Below, piece by piece: positions 29,101 to 41,000 of a stretch of 64,000 nucleotides of DNA. The notes below the pieces were generated by a model that did no database searches, had not been told where the DNA came from, and saw nothing but the letters and a program-made list of their open reading frames with translations. Each line of letters starts with the position of its first letter. Position 1 is the first letter of the stretch. Source of the DNA: Lateolabrax maculatus (taxonomy: Eukaryota; Chordata; Actinopteri; Acropomatiformes; Lateolabracidae); contig CM062219.1 in NCBI GenBank assembly GCA_031216445.1, positions 9,954,501 to 10,018,500 on the forward strand, given 5' to 3'. Made by a program: the position numbers and the translations under genes.

Positions 29101-30400
29101 TTTCTTTTACCCAGCCTTTCAGACTGCATGGCACTTGCTTTTCCGCCTATGGTTTTCCATTTCAAAGCCCTATGTCTCCATGTAAATACCAAAACACAGT
29201 AATCCAATCTGACCCCATTGCAAATTTTCCAGAAACTATTGGGGGGTAGTGGGGTTGACATGAGCCACACACTTATCCCACTTAACCTCTAGAGAGAAGC
29301 CACCCTAACCCCTTAGTCCCAGATTCCCTTGGTGGAGGAATGCACTGCTTTATACCACTCTCCTCTTAGAAGTCCTGGGTCTTGAGGTTGGACTCAATGG
29401 CAAAAACCTTGTAACTTCGTGAGACTGTAAACTCAAAGCAGCACAAAGCCAATGGTGGGGAAGTTAAATGGACAGCAGATATCCACATTAGAGCACCTCC
29501 CTGCCCTCTGCACAATGCAAACCCAAATTCTTTTGATTCAAACCCCAAATACTCCCTAACTGATGCCTCTCATGAATATAGCGGGGACATATTTACACTG
29601 TGCTAACTTGATGACAAATAACCTGAGGATTTTTCTGTTTCCCATTTGCTATTGTTTGCTTTTTAGCATGCAAAACTGATGATGACTGACTGAAAAGATG
29701 CTTATCTCCCATGTTGGCGAATGGTGGCACGTAAGGAAAGCTAAAGACTTTTGACACATGGTCCACATCTGAGGCATTTACCACGAGCATCTTGATCACA
29801 CAGCTTGTAGCTGCAGAGAAAGCTTGACGGCTGTTTATGGGTTTGAGCAGACAAATCCCCTGCATTATGCTCTACAGGTGATGCATGCCACTGGACTGGT
29901 TTGTTCTAATAGTGCTGGGTACAACGTACCTTCGAAAAGCAGCTGCTCAGTCCTGACTCTATTCTACAGCAACAGGTGATAATGAGCATGGCTTGTTTTA
30001 CGTGAATAAGAACCATTAAACAAGCATTTAGTGGGCTTCTGGCCAGACAATGCAATGCAAACTTATTTATAAACACATAAACTCTTATGTTTTGTAATGA
30101 TACCTAAGTATGATTTTATAAAACACCGGACCGCATTTATATTTACAATGTGCAGATGTGAAATTATTGTCAAGTCACTAATTTATTATAATGTGTAGTG
30201 TATTAGTATATAGTTTAAAAAAACGTATGATTTCATAACTGTGACGCTGATCTCATATTACTTGTTGCCAATCAATTTATGAACAAATCAGATTGTTCTT
30301 TAAACTTTCTATTGTTCATAGATATTAAGATCAGGGACTTTTAGCATCAATATTGTTGTATTTAGATAATGGATCAAAAGCTAAACAGGCCATTTTTCAC
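26120..30400. other. Intergenic DNA with homopolymer and triplet repeats, no gene seen
   Basis: No gene could be supported. The segment has poly-A at 26210-26230, a G-run near 26946-26958, (TTA)n at about 27543-27563, an A-run leading into (GAA)n at about 27850-27886, and a T-run near 28308-28320. The open frames that cross these repeats carry poly-Lys/Arg and are not credible proteins. Confidence 0.5.
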
Positions 30401-31860
30401 CTTTCAATTGCCTCTTTCTTTACTATGTGGTAGTAACTTAAAAGTTATGAGCCTGTAGGTGAACAACCGCAACCAAAAGGAGCAAATGTCTCCTCAGCGC
30501 ACTAACATTTTTCTTCTCAATCGGTAGTCAGTGCGCTGCCATCAATAAGCACATCCACTAATTAACTAAAATTGTTTTTCCATCAATACCTATAACTGGC
30601 CAGCACAGAAATTGATGCGAGCAAGGGTTGACTTGACTAAAAATGCCTGACAGGGACAATTCATCGATAGGTAAAGAGTTTATCATTCCTCCTGCCAATT
30701 GACTAAAACATGTGCGTGATTCTGGAAAGTGCATTTTACAATCTGCACCCTTTTGGGGCAATATAGCCTCAGTGGATCAATTTTAGCCGCACCTAAATCT
30801 TGGAGGTAAATGGTTTGCATTTAGAAAGTCATTACGCTGTCAATTGAACATCTCCCCCTCCACTTTGTGTTGGGATGTCCATAATGAAGTTTGGAGTCAT
30901 TATAGTAGTTGAATATACTAATCTTGTGATGTTTCCTTTCCCTATCATGTTGTGTTAGGGTTGATGACTCTCAGCAGACAATCTCCTCCATTCAGGAGCG
31001 GTGCCACCAAGTCTGTCCTTGCTTATCATTAGCAATCTGCAAATAAACAGGACAGCATACATTACATCACTTGCAGCTCCATGATCAATTCCAGGAATGT
31101 CTTTGAAGCTTTGCTTAATGAACCTACACTGTATAGCTGTTGTGTGTAGCCAGGGCATGGAGGCTTCATAACCCATGACCTTAATGCAGTTTTTCCTCAG
31201 TGACAATATTGAGAGGTTAGCAAAGGGGGTAAATAGTAATAAGAATATTCAATAAAAACACATAGTGGGTGCAGTTGAAATTAATGGCACAGCAGAACCA
31301 CGTGAAAGGGACTGCTTCTCCACTTAAATGCTAACGCAGGACACTCTCCGAGGATAACTCTAGTTAATTTTGTAGACAGTACTGCATGATGCTTTTACAT
31401 ATCGGACAAGTTTAAAACACGAGCTGTCCATCCGCACTGCCAGAAGGCCCCCACCCACGTGGAGTGAGATTTTAAAGCCTGTCCAGTCAAATATACTGCC
31501 CTTTTTGATTTTGATATGCATGATCTCCATAGATGTATAAAAGGGAAGCGCTGACAAAGTTGGCTTCATCAATCAGTAGTGTCAGCTCAGACCTTTTTAT
31601 AGCCTCTTGGAGTCCCTGAGAGCCCTAACCCTGTAAAAGTTTATATAGTGTATTGACCATTCTCTACTTGCTTAGCTAATGAAGCCAGCTTGGCCACAGA
31701 GACTGAAAGGCTGCCGCCGTGTCAACACTGCTTCCTATTTGATGACACCTTCCACTAAATTGAAATGTGCTGCTAATGGGGGTGAGTGTTTAAAGAAGAA
31801 TAAGCCACAGTAATTGACACAGGGCTGACCTCCCTCACACAAAGAGAAAGGATGGAAGGC
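30400..31860. promoter_or_regulatory. Candidate enhancer-rich block proximal to tbx3
   Basis: About 1.4 kb almost free of simple repeats, with many homeodomain- and POU-like words: TCATTACG at 30831, GTCAATTGAACA at 30839, GGTTTGCATTTAG at 30810 and CTAATTAACTAAAATTG at 30558. A CATAGATGTATAAAAGGG word near 31529-31546 is TATA/MEF2-like. No exon is visible. Position 3 to 4 kb 5' of the tbx3 CpG island fits a proximal enhancer; this is inference from composition only. Confidence 0.3.
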
Positions 31861-33690
31861 CCCATGCAGGCTGGTGGAAAGCAGCAGCTTCATTTTGGGA
31901 CTTAAAACCATGTAAAAGGTTTAGCTACTTGCTTTAGCTTCTGGAGCTGTGTTAGAGTTCAATTCACTCAGATGCTGCCGTGGCTTATCAACAGCTATCG
32001 CATTTGTTTTTTTTCTCTAGCAAATCAATAACACACAACACATAAGCCAAAAATCCTTGTGCATCTCCACTGGGGAATACACTGCATATGCATACAGACC
32101 ACTCCATTATACACACATGCACACACACACATGTTACAGGGGCAGTTTTCAAACAAATCTATGATGAAGAGGGCGCTGTGACACGTATAACTCACATCAT
32201 GATAGACAACCACTGAGCTGCAATTAACAAAACATGCATGATCTGACAGCAGAGGTTTATCACTAATACTTGCATGAGGGAGCAGTGCTGAATGCAAATT
32301 CAGTTGAAGTAAATGCTTTCAGAGGCTCCCAGTATGAACCCTGAGGCATTAACTGACTATTCTAAGTTGCAAGCTTAAAAACAATACTAGATACAGGCTT
32401 CCAAAAATTCACAACAACTAGTGTGCAACAAGTACATCACAAGTTTTAATGTTTCCAATAGAAGAAGAACAGAATACTTTGCAGATGCATTAACAGCCTA
32501 CGACTGATGCAAATTATTGAACGGAGCACGTTGTCATGTTTCAGTATAGGCCTATTGCTTCTTTTGGGAGAGTTCCCCTCTGCATGGTCCCCCTTAAGGA
32601 CTCCCACCACCGCTTCGGTCCCCGCCTGGATCCATGGAGACAGACAATTGACTGAGAATTGATGGTCAATGTTTATCCAAGGGTGGCTGACTGGCCACAG
32701 CTCTCTAGTTTACTTGTGAATTTATGGTTAAATTGCATTTTAGAAAGCACCGGCGTGGCTTTGTCTGGGGGTGCACATCCCTTGAGAGGCTGTGCAGTGA
32801 AGCAATATCACTGCATCCAATAGTCAACCACTGCACACTTTATATACACACGTACGCGTTTTAGCTGAGGATAAAGTCTATAAGCTTTATTCATGTCTTA
32901 ACTGCGTCTAGACCAGACGTAGAACTACATAATAGTGGATGTAAGAAAATATATTATGACAACTGTTTTCTCCTCGACATAACCGATTATTCTCAGACAG
33001 AATTAAAAATAAGCCTTGTTTTATCAATAGTTGGTGCAGCTCGTGCAAGGGTCACTTTGTAGACTGGGACTAAAATTGAATTGTCTCCCCGAGACAGCTG
33101 TGCCGGGAAAGCGTGCTATATTTAACAACAGAACTGCCTGGTATCGTTCAAAACATAGACGTTTCGATACAACAATTGATAATGCACAAGCACCAGTGAA
33201 CGCATCCTCATAGACTCTGCCCTTACGCTTGTTTGCGCGAAAAATGTGTGATGTGAAAGGCTCGAACTCACGTCCACTTACAATGTGCTATTTCAAGTCA
33301 AAGTGAAAAAAAATATCCACTAAAGTTGAAAACGTTCTGCCACTCATCCAGGTGGCTTCATCAGCTCTTCTCTTCACAAGAGGCGAATTACATTTCTTGA
33401 CAACACACAGATTCATAACTGATTTCACTCACACTGACTCACAACCAAATTCAGACTGCAGAGGGAAGGTGGGAATGAAGAGTGTATGCCTAAATATCCA
33501 GGATGAAAATATAGAAAAAATAATAAACAAACTTTACAGCCGTAAGTATTCCAACAAAATTCAATAAACCAATATAAATATCATAATAAACAATTACTGA
33601 GCGTTTCAGCGGCGTCTTATTAGGCTCCATGAATTTATCATGGAGCGCTTCATCCCGTCACCAGGTCATATTCCTGAGCTATGATTTCAA
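31860..33690. other. Proximal upstream DNA of tbx3, no gene seen
   Basis: Non-coding sequence. The part at 32540-32860 has mixed composition and several ATTG/CAAT words and may hold another regulatory element. The rest is AT-rich without recognisable genes or mobile elements. Confidence 0.45.
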
Positions 33691-34102
33691 AAGGAGGATG
33701 TTAGAGGAAATGTTGGCAACCCGGCTGCGTTTCGGCGCTGTTAAATCTCCGGAAACTCAGCCGATCGCGACGGCTGAACACTGTTCAGTCAGAAACCAAA
33801 ATATGTGCGTGAATGCGTAAAACTGTGCTCCCGGCACGTTCTAAGCGCCGGAACAGCAGGCTACCGGGACTGGAGAGGGGAAGTCAACAACGCGGGCGGA
33901 TCACAACAATCCGGCCGGCGAAGCGCGCCCGTCCCCCGGCCCGGCCCGGCCCGGTCCGGCTCGGCTCGGCTGCTCGCTCCCCACTCCACCAACACCCCCG
34001 ACTCCCACTCCCTCTCGGTGACACCGACCGATGGCGCAACTTCGGCGAACCGCGGCTCGGCAGCGTCCGCGCGCAACAGCAACCGGGGCTGGGGGGGGTT
34101 GC

Positions 34103-34187
34103 TTTTTTTTTTTTTTTTTTTTTTTTTGTTTGTTTTGTTTTTTGTTTTTTTGTTCTCTCCTCCTTTGAGTTTTTCCCCAAACACCTT

Positions 34188-34221
<34 letters not shown>
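34103..34221. repeat. Twin long poly-T tracts in the tbx3 upstream region
   Basis: A T25 run at 34103-34127 and a longer one at about 34190-34221, separated by T-rich DNA. They sit inside the CpG island just upstream of the CCAAT boxes. Long dA:dT tracts disfavour nucleosomes, so they may help keep the promoter open, but they may also be simple slippage products. Confidence 0.8.
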
Positions 34222-34225
<4 letters not shown>

Positions 34226-34254
34226 GTCTGAAGTCTGTCCCCTCCACCCGACCT

Positions 34255-34420
34255 GTTAAAACCACGCCCACGCAGCCACACAATTGGTCCGAAAGCGTCA
34301 AAGAGCCAATCAAACGGGGCGCTGCTGCTCGTAACATGCAACACATCCATACAGTATGAAGCCCTATGGGCCACAGAGGCGCTAGGAAAATCACGGAGCT
34401 GGGACCTTACCACCTCTCTC
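34255..34420 (+). promoter_or_regulatory. tbx3a: Probable tbx3 core promoter
   Basis: A GC/KLF-type box CCACGCCCACG (34262-34272), an inverted CCAAT box (ATTGG, 34283-34287) and a direct CCAAT box (34306-34310) lie within 50 bp. No good TATA box follows at the usual distance. Paired NF-Y sites normally sit 60 to 100 bp before the start, so transcription probably begins around 34360-34450, in or near the CT-rich tract at 34411-34475. That would give a 5' leader of about 700-800 nt if unspliced. Confidence 0.5.
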
Positions 34421-35156
34421 TCTGTCTCTCTCTCTCTCTCGCTCTCTCTCTCTCCCTCTCTCTTCCCCTCTCTCGCCGGCCGTCAGCGGACTCTCTTCTC
34501 CTCTGCGCACGTCTTTTTCCCCCCCTGAAATGTGTGTGCGCGCGAGGGAGAGGGGAGGACTGAAGTGTGTGTGTGCGTGTGAGGGTGCATGTCCGGAGCA
34601 AGTAAAGGCAGGGGGATTATTCGGCGCTATCGAAATATTTCAACACGTCGCCCGCGCTGCAGGACCGAGGCCAATAAGAAGGAACGCATTTTAACAGGAA
34701 TGCCGATATTGTAAACAGCGGCGGGAGGGAAAAGAATGCACTGCAGTCAATTAAGTGACTCACCCGAGCTGGTTTAATTCGACTAATGTCCGCGAGCCAG
34801 CGAGACACACAGAGGTGTCCGATGCGCGTGAAGCTCTGAGGAGAAATCGGTCTCGCAGCACTTCTGAAGAATAATGGAGAGCATTTTTGCACTTCTCTCT
34901 CCAGACTTTTGATCCGAAATTCAGCGAACGACCGTAGAGGTTTTGCCAGAGACTTGTGAAAAAAAATAATAAATAAGTGGACGCTCATTTCTGCAGAGTT
35001 GAAGGAGGAATTTCCAAAGCTTCCAAAACTTCAGATTCATTTTTCCCTTCTTTTTTTTATTTTTTATTTTTATTTTTTTATTTTTGCTCCCCTTCTTCGC
35101 AGGGCTCGCTGTCAGAAATATTGTTTCTATTGTCTACGGTTGTTGCCTGCACTTGG
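34420..35156 (+). other. tbx3a: tbx3 5' untranslated leader (approximate start)
   Basis: This is the sequence between the predicted start region and the start codon. It opens with a CT-rich tract and ends with a T/AT-rich run (about 35040-35090) leading into CTTCTTCGCAG|GG at 35101, which looks like a splice acceptor. If that acceptor is used, the leader is spliced and only 55 nt of it lie directly before the ATG. A TAA at 34974-34976 closes the frame upstream of the start codon. The left boundary is an estimate. Confidence 0.45.
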
Positions 35157-35548
35157 ATGAACTTCCTGATGAGAGATCCAGTCATACAAGGATCAAGTAT
35201 GGCATATCATCCGTTTATACCTCACCGGGGTCCGGAATTTGCCATGAGTGCGATGCTGGGTCACCAGCCTCCCTTCTTCCCGGCCCTGGCTCTCCCTCCC
35301 AGCGGCTCCCTCTCTCTGCCGGGCGCCCTCGGAAAGCCGATCATGGACCAGCTGATGGGAGCCGCGGAGACCGGCCTCCACTTCTCCTCGCTGGGACACC
35401 AGGCTGCGGCCGCCCACCTCAGGCCCCTGAAGACTCTGGAGCCTGAGGAGGAGGTGGAGGACGACCCCAAAGTTCACCTGGAAGCAAAGGAGCTTTGGGA
35501 ACTTTTCCACAAGAGAGGCACCGAGATGGTGATCACAAAATCCGGAAG
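35157..35548 (+). CDS. tbx3a: tbx3 coding exon 1 (residues 1-130, phase 2 end)
   Basis: The start is the first in-frame ATG after the TAA at 34974, and its product matches the family N-terminus. A second ATG (35169, MRDPVI) is also possible, as human TBX3 has MRDPVI four residues in. The exon encodes the conserved MAYHPF, AMSAMLGHQPPFFPAL and GALGKPIMDQL blocks, the acidic EPEEEVEDDPKV segment, and the first T-box strand ending EMVITKSG. Donor AAG|GTAAAA; Arg131 is split. Confidence 0.95.
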
Positions 35549-37936
35549 GTAAAATTGATTTTTGTATTTTTTTTTTTTTTTTTTATTCATCCCAAAAATG
35601 TAGGCTGACATGCCTGTAAATGTGCATATTGATAACACATGGGGGGATTAGATATTTATACATATGCCACTTGGAGTTAGGAGGTGTATCTCTACAATTC
35701 CTCTGGATGGCGTTTTTATTTCATGCAACACTCTCAAGCCTATTAGTCTAATTTGTATTAATTAAACGTAGACTGCTGCATAATGGTCTCACAATTGTCA
35801 TGTAGATATTACATTTGTTACACAATATGGTTTCACTACAAAATAAAAACCTGACCCAAAAACAATATATAGATAGGGCCTATGTATAGGCTATATATAT
35901 ATATATATTTTAGGCTGATAGGAAAACCAAGACAAAAAGACGCGACTTCCTGAGTGTTCACAGTCTGAAAAACTCAGGGGTCTGTGGTGAAACCGAACCT
36001 GTTAACAAACATGTCTTTAATGATGGGAAATCAGTTGCTTTAACATTATTTTGCGAAATTAAAAAGGGACCAGGCTTGTGGCTGCTGTATTATTAACGCC
36101 AAGCCTCCATTAACAGTAGCTTTTAGATTCACGGACATATCTGTTGCTTATAATCCTACTGTTCATTTCCGTGGCCGGTTTCTCCAAACTTTACACCGGC
36201 GGATTAGTCCACTGAAATGTCAACTTCGACTAAATTATTTTCGTCTTCATCACAGTGACAGTGGGCTACACAAAGATGGCTGCTGGATCTGTGTGTAGGC
36301 CTCCCAAGGCATTTAACAAATCACGACACCATCTAAACAGCGTTGACGTGTTGTCTATAGTCTAATCAGGGATACAGGAGAGGAGGAACACGTTTCATTT
36401 GTTTACTCTACTTTCTTATTCGAGGGATATTTCTACACTTTTCCGGCTGAGTTATCTTTAGGACATGAATTAAGGGCAGGTAATGGGCTCCAACACATAA
36501 CTTATCAAACTAATACACACTTTAAAATGAACAGCATATATTTATGTCTGTCTAAAAAAAAAAAATGTAAAAAAAAGTGGGGTTATTTTTTGGAATACTG
36601 TATCCATATTTTTGTTTTCCACTACGTCAGTGCTTATCGTTTGTTTTTCTTTTTGTCACAGGCGGATGTTCCCCCCGTTCAAAGTGAGGTGCACCGGTCT
36701 GGACAAGAAGGCCAAATATATTCTCTTGATGGACATTGTTGCAGCCGACGACTGCAGGTACAAGTTTCATAACTCCCGCTGGATGGTGGCAGGGAAGGCC
36801 GACCCCGAAATGCCAAAGAGGATGTACATTCACCCGGACAGTCCGGCTACTGGGGAACAGTGGATGTCAAAAGTCGTCAATTTTCACAAACTCAAGCTGA
36901 CAAATAACATCTCCGACAAGCATGGATTTGTAAGTTCAACTAATGTATGTCAATTTTCCTATTTACCAACATACCCTTTTAGTTAGACACATGTCGTAAT
37001 AATTTATGTTGTGATGTTTTTACTTGTATTTTGTTTTATTTAAGCACAGGAGATTTAAGATGTATTATTGTGACCTGACCAAGATACCACTTAATTATAA
37101 AAATTAAAAATGGCATTGTCTTGAGATAATCTTATTTGCAAATGCATATGTATATTTACAAATGCATATGTAAAATTATTATAATTATTATAATTATTAA
37201 GCAAGTCAATTAAGCCTGTATCTAGATAAATTTTCCACCAAAAATAATTTCCATAGTTTTTTTTAATTGATTTGCGATCTTTACAGCAGAGTTGGCCTAT
37301 TATTTAAAATATTGTATTCCTCCTAATGATGTGACATTTGAAGAAAATGTGACATTTAAGGATATGTTCTGTAACAACGATCACACATGCCAGCACAACA
37401 CCAAGAGTGCCCTAATCTTTTATATTCTTTCTTTCTTTTTTTTTTTCTGATTGTGTTCGTTGCAGACCATACTTAACTCCATGCACAAATATCAACCTCG
37501 GTTTCACATTGTGAGGGCCAACGATATTCTCAAGCTCCCGTACAGTACCTTCAGGACTTATGTTTTCCCCGAAACGGATTTCATTGCCGTGACTGCTTAT
37601 CAGAATGACAAGGTAAGCACAATCATTGCTCACGGGCTGAACGTTATATCCTGGATATTTTTTCCTAAACCGTAGCCGGTGTGTCCCTGGCCCTGTCAGA
37701 CGCGCTCTCCTCCCCGTCTTTCATGCTTCTGCACCATTTTGTTGTCATAAAATATGAAAGACGTCCTATCTGTTTGAGCCTGCGAGAGTGGAGTGTCACA
37801 GTGGGGGGATGATGTTGCGAGTGGGTGCCATATTCACCAGCCTGTGGTAGGAAAGAAATAATTCTGAGGAATGTTATACAGGTTGTCTTCCTTATATTTA
37901 ATCACGTGGAAAGGATTTGGCGCAGACCCAGACTCA

Positions 37937-37987
<51 letters not shown>

Positions 37988-38036
37988 TGTGTGAGTGTGT
38001 GAGTGAGAGAGAGAGAGAGAGTGTGTGTGAGTGTGA

Positions 38037-38098
<62 letters not shown>

Positions 38099-41000
38099 CT
38101 AAAGGGTTGGGGGTTGAGAAATGGGAAAAAGAAGAGGGGCAACACTGTACGGTTGAATGGAGAAAAAGAAAAAAAAAAGGGGGTGAGCATTTTGGTTGTG
38201 TCAGACTGTGCTGCTTGGTAACATTTTATTCTCTGTAAGACAAAAATAATGAAAATCATCTCCTCAAACTCTTTGACACCCCCTCCCCCCCCTCCTCCTC
38301 CTCCCAGTGTGCAGTGCTGGAGATAGAGAGGAAGTGGTTTGGGAGTAAAGTTTTTCAAAAGTTTACACGAAAAAGCAGCATATTTCACCCTCATGGAAAA
38401 ACGTGCCAATAGGCCTATTAGGACTCGTGTGCAGTTTGTGCGCGCTTGTGCGTTTTGTTTTATGTGCGTTTCGTCTGTAAAACCAAAAAAGGTGTTACTG
38501 TAGTAGCTTTGGCCTGTTGGGACACTAATCTCCATGTTTTGTAAACTTGCAGAAATCAGCCCCAGCTTTGGGGCTTCGCTCTGCCTGTGATTGAACGCGA
38601 ACGGGAGTGAAATCTCAGTCGCTGATATTTACACATAATTGTAATTATTTCAGATAACCCAGCTGAAAATTGACCACAATCCATTTGCCAAAGGATTCCG
38701 TGACACGGGCAATGGGAGACGGGAAAAGAGGTAAGACAGAAGGGAGAGTGCATTGCAAAAAAAAAAAAAAAATGAATAAATACACTTCATACGCCTTTAG
38801 ATTTATACATGGAGACAGACAGGGATCTCGGTGGATTAAACCCGCGTCAGAGCTTCCACATTAACCAGCAGGGAGTCTGGCTCCTCAGGTCCTAATCAAA
38901 TAGCTCAATAAGCATTAGTTCACTATAATCCTTAAGTCTTATATCACTGGTGGAAAGAGAAAGTGCACACAGAGTGCACTTGTTATTTTATTTTATTTTT
39001 ATTTTTACAAATGTGTCCCAAAACGTTCACCTTTTGAAATTATGTTTGGCTTGCACTGGAAATGGACAAGGTGCTCGGTAGATAAATGGGGCCTGCTAAA
39101 GCAGCGGCACTGTAACGGAGTTGGTGTCTCACCTGCCGCGCAGGTGAGCCCGTCCTGTAGCCAGGAACTCCATTGTCCGAGGGGTCCAGTCTGAATAAGC
39201 TCCCACGCCATCAGCCCCGCCGCTGACATTGTCTCTGACCCGGGGGCCGACCACCTATAATAACCCGAGGACTTGTGCGCAGGAAACAGCTGGCCCTGCA
39301 ATCCATGCGTTCATACGAGGAGCAGCAGAAAAAGGAGAACGGGGCCTCGGACGATTCCTCCGGAGAGCAGGCTTCCTTCAAGTGCTTCGGCCAGGCCTCG
39401 TCCCCTGCCGTGTCCACCGTGGGCCCCCCACACCTGAAAGGTAAGGCACACAGACCCCCTTACAGACCCCCACAAACTTGTGGGGAATATCTAGTGTGGC
39501 ATAAACCTATTGGCAACGCAATGTGTAGAATAAGAGCACACTGATGAATGCAAAGTATCTGCAGTTAATTGGCCGCTTTTAATATCAGCTAATCACTCAT
39601 ATCCAGCTCTCTGGGAAATTGATAGGGCAGTCCAGTGAATTGACTGTTATTGAGATGAACAGTAGATCATCACGAAAGCATGACTATGTTCACCAACTGA
39701 TGAGACAAGAAGCAACACATCAGTCTGCTTCCTTTGATTTATTCACGTGTGATATGCATCCAAATATTATTGGGAACAATTGGGGGGGAAAATACACGTT
39801 GCAGATGTTTTACTGTTGAATTGAGGAAGAGCTCATCAGTATCCTGCCATAGTGGGACCACTGGACTCCTATAGTGCGAACAAGTGTCCCAAAAGGTGTA
39901 TGGCTGATAATGGGAGTTAAATATTTTTTCATAATTCATCAATGTGCAGAAAAAAGACCACTGACACTCTGCCCCCCCCCTCCTGCCCTGACAGACTTCT
40001 GCGACAGCGACGAGGACAGCGACGACGAGAGCAAGGACGGACACGCCAAGGACGGGCCGGACTCCAGCAAGATCTCCACGACGACGGAGGACGGCAAGGA
40101 GCACGAGGCGAGCCCGGCCAAGGGCCACGCCTTCGGGAACGGCGACGCGGCCGGCAGGAGCCGCGAGAGCGGCCCCAGGACTGAGAAAAGCCAGGCCGAC
40201 TCGCGGCAGAGCCCCGTCACCGTCATCTCCAGCACCACCCGCTCCGGAGAGGACCTCAAGAGCCCCGGCCTGGACGCGCCCAAGGCGGACGAGTGCCGGC
40301 CGCTCAGCAAGGACAGCTTCATGCCGCTGACGGTCCAGACGGAGGGCCCGCACATAGGCCACGGCCACTTGCATAACTTTGGATTTCCGGCGGGCCTCAC
40401 GGGACAGCAGTTTTTCAATCACCTCGGGAGCGCGCACCCCTTCCTCTTGCACCCGGGCCAGTTCAACATGGGGGGCGCCTTCTCGAACATGGCCGCCGCG
40501 GGCATGGGCCCGCTGCTGGCCGCCGTGTCCACGGGAGGGGTGAGCACCATGGACACGGCCAGCATGGCGTCGCCCACGCAGGGCTTGACGGGAGCGTCGG
40601 GCCTGCCTTTCCATCTGCAGCAACATGTCTTGGCGTCGCAGGTAAAACCTGTTTTCTCGGGGCCTGCTCGCAGCCCCGAGTGAAGCACGTATTGTATAGA
40701 CAGTGTGCAGCGCTATACAATAGACTGCAGGCCTCCTACAAATATGCCACATCAGATATTGGAACGACTTATGATCTTGGCATTATGTTTATGTGTGTTT
40801 TGAACGTAATTGAGGGGGAGAGAGAGAGGGAGAGAGTGTGTGTGTGTGTGTGCCTGTTTATTTTGTTTTATTGCCAAATAGGTTAATGTTCGAGGTGAAG
40901 TGAGGTAACTGCATTTGTGACTAACTGGGCTATTAGATGCCACGTTTTTATCGCTTTTCCCTTGGCATTGTTGTCGCGGGTATGAGCCTATGACTATGTT

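Larger units (their letters stand above)
33690..35560 (+). promoter_or_regulatory. tbx3a: CpG island over the tbx3 promoter, leader and first coding exon
   Basis: CpG dinucleotides become dense from about 33720 (for example CCGATCGCGACGG at 33761) through 33890-34080 (GCGGGCGG, GGCCCGGCCCGG, GCGTCCGCGCGC) and again in the 5' leader and exon 1. The island is broken by T-rich tracts. CpG islands spanning the first exon are usual for T-box and other developmental regulators and mark the likely transcription start region. Confidence 0.75.

Noticed and set aside
33861..34413. Minus-strand and plus-strand open frames of 150-184 codons in the tbx3 promoter island
   Set aside because: They read through poly-T/poly-A as poly-Phe or poly-Lys and through GC-rich DNA as Arg/Pro runs. 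Several overlapping frames are equally open, as expected for CpG-island DNA lacking stops by composition.
34977..35156. N-terminal extension of the tbx3 exon 1 frame upstream of the ATG
   Set aside because: The frame is open to 34977, but that codon is GTG and the extension is Phe-rich sequence from the T tract with no similarity to TBX3. The ATG at 35157 gives the family N-terminus.
37834..38535. A 233-codon minus-strand frame in tbx3 intron 3
   Set aside because: Most of it is Ser-Leu and Thr-His from the compound microsatellite.
39739..40752. A 337-codon minus-strand open frame antisense to tbx3 exon 6
   Set aside because: It is the shadow of a GC-rich coding exon, Arg/Ala/Gly-rich, with no recognisable domain or start context.
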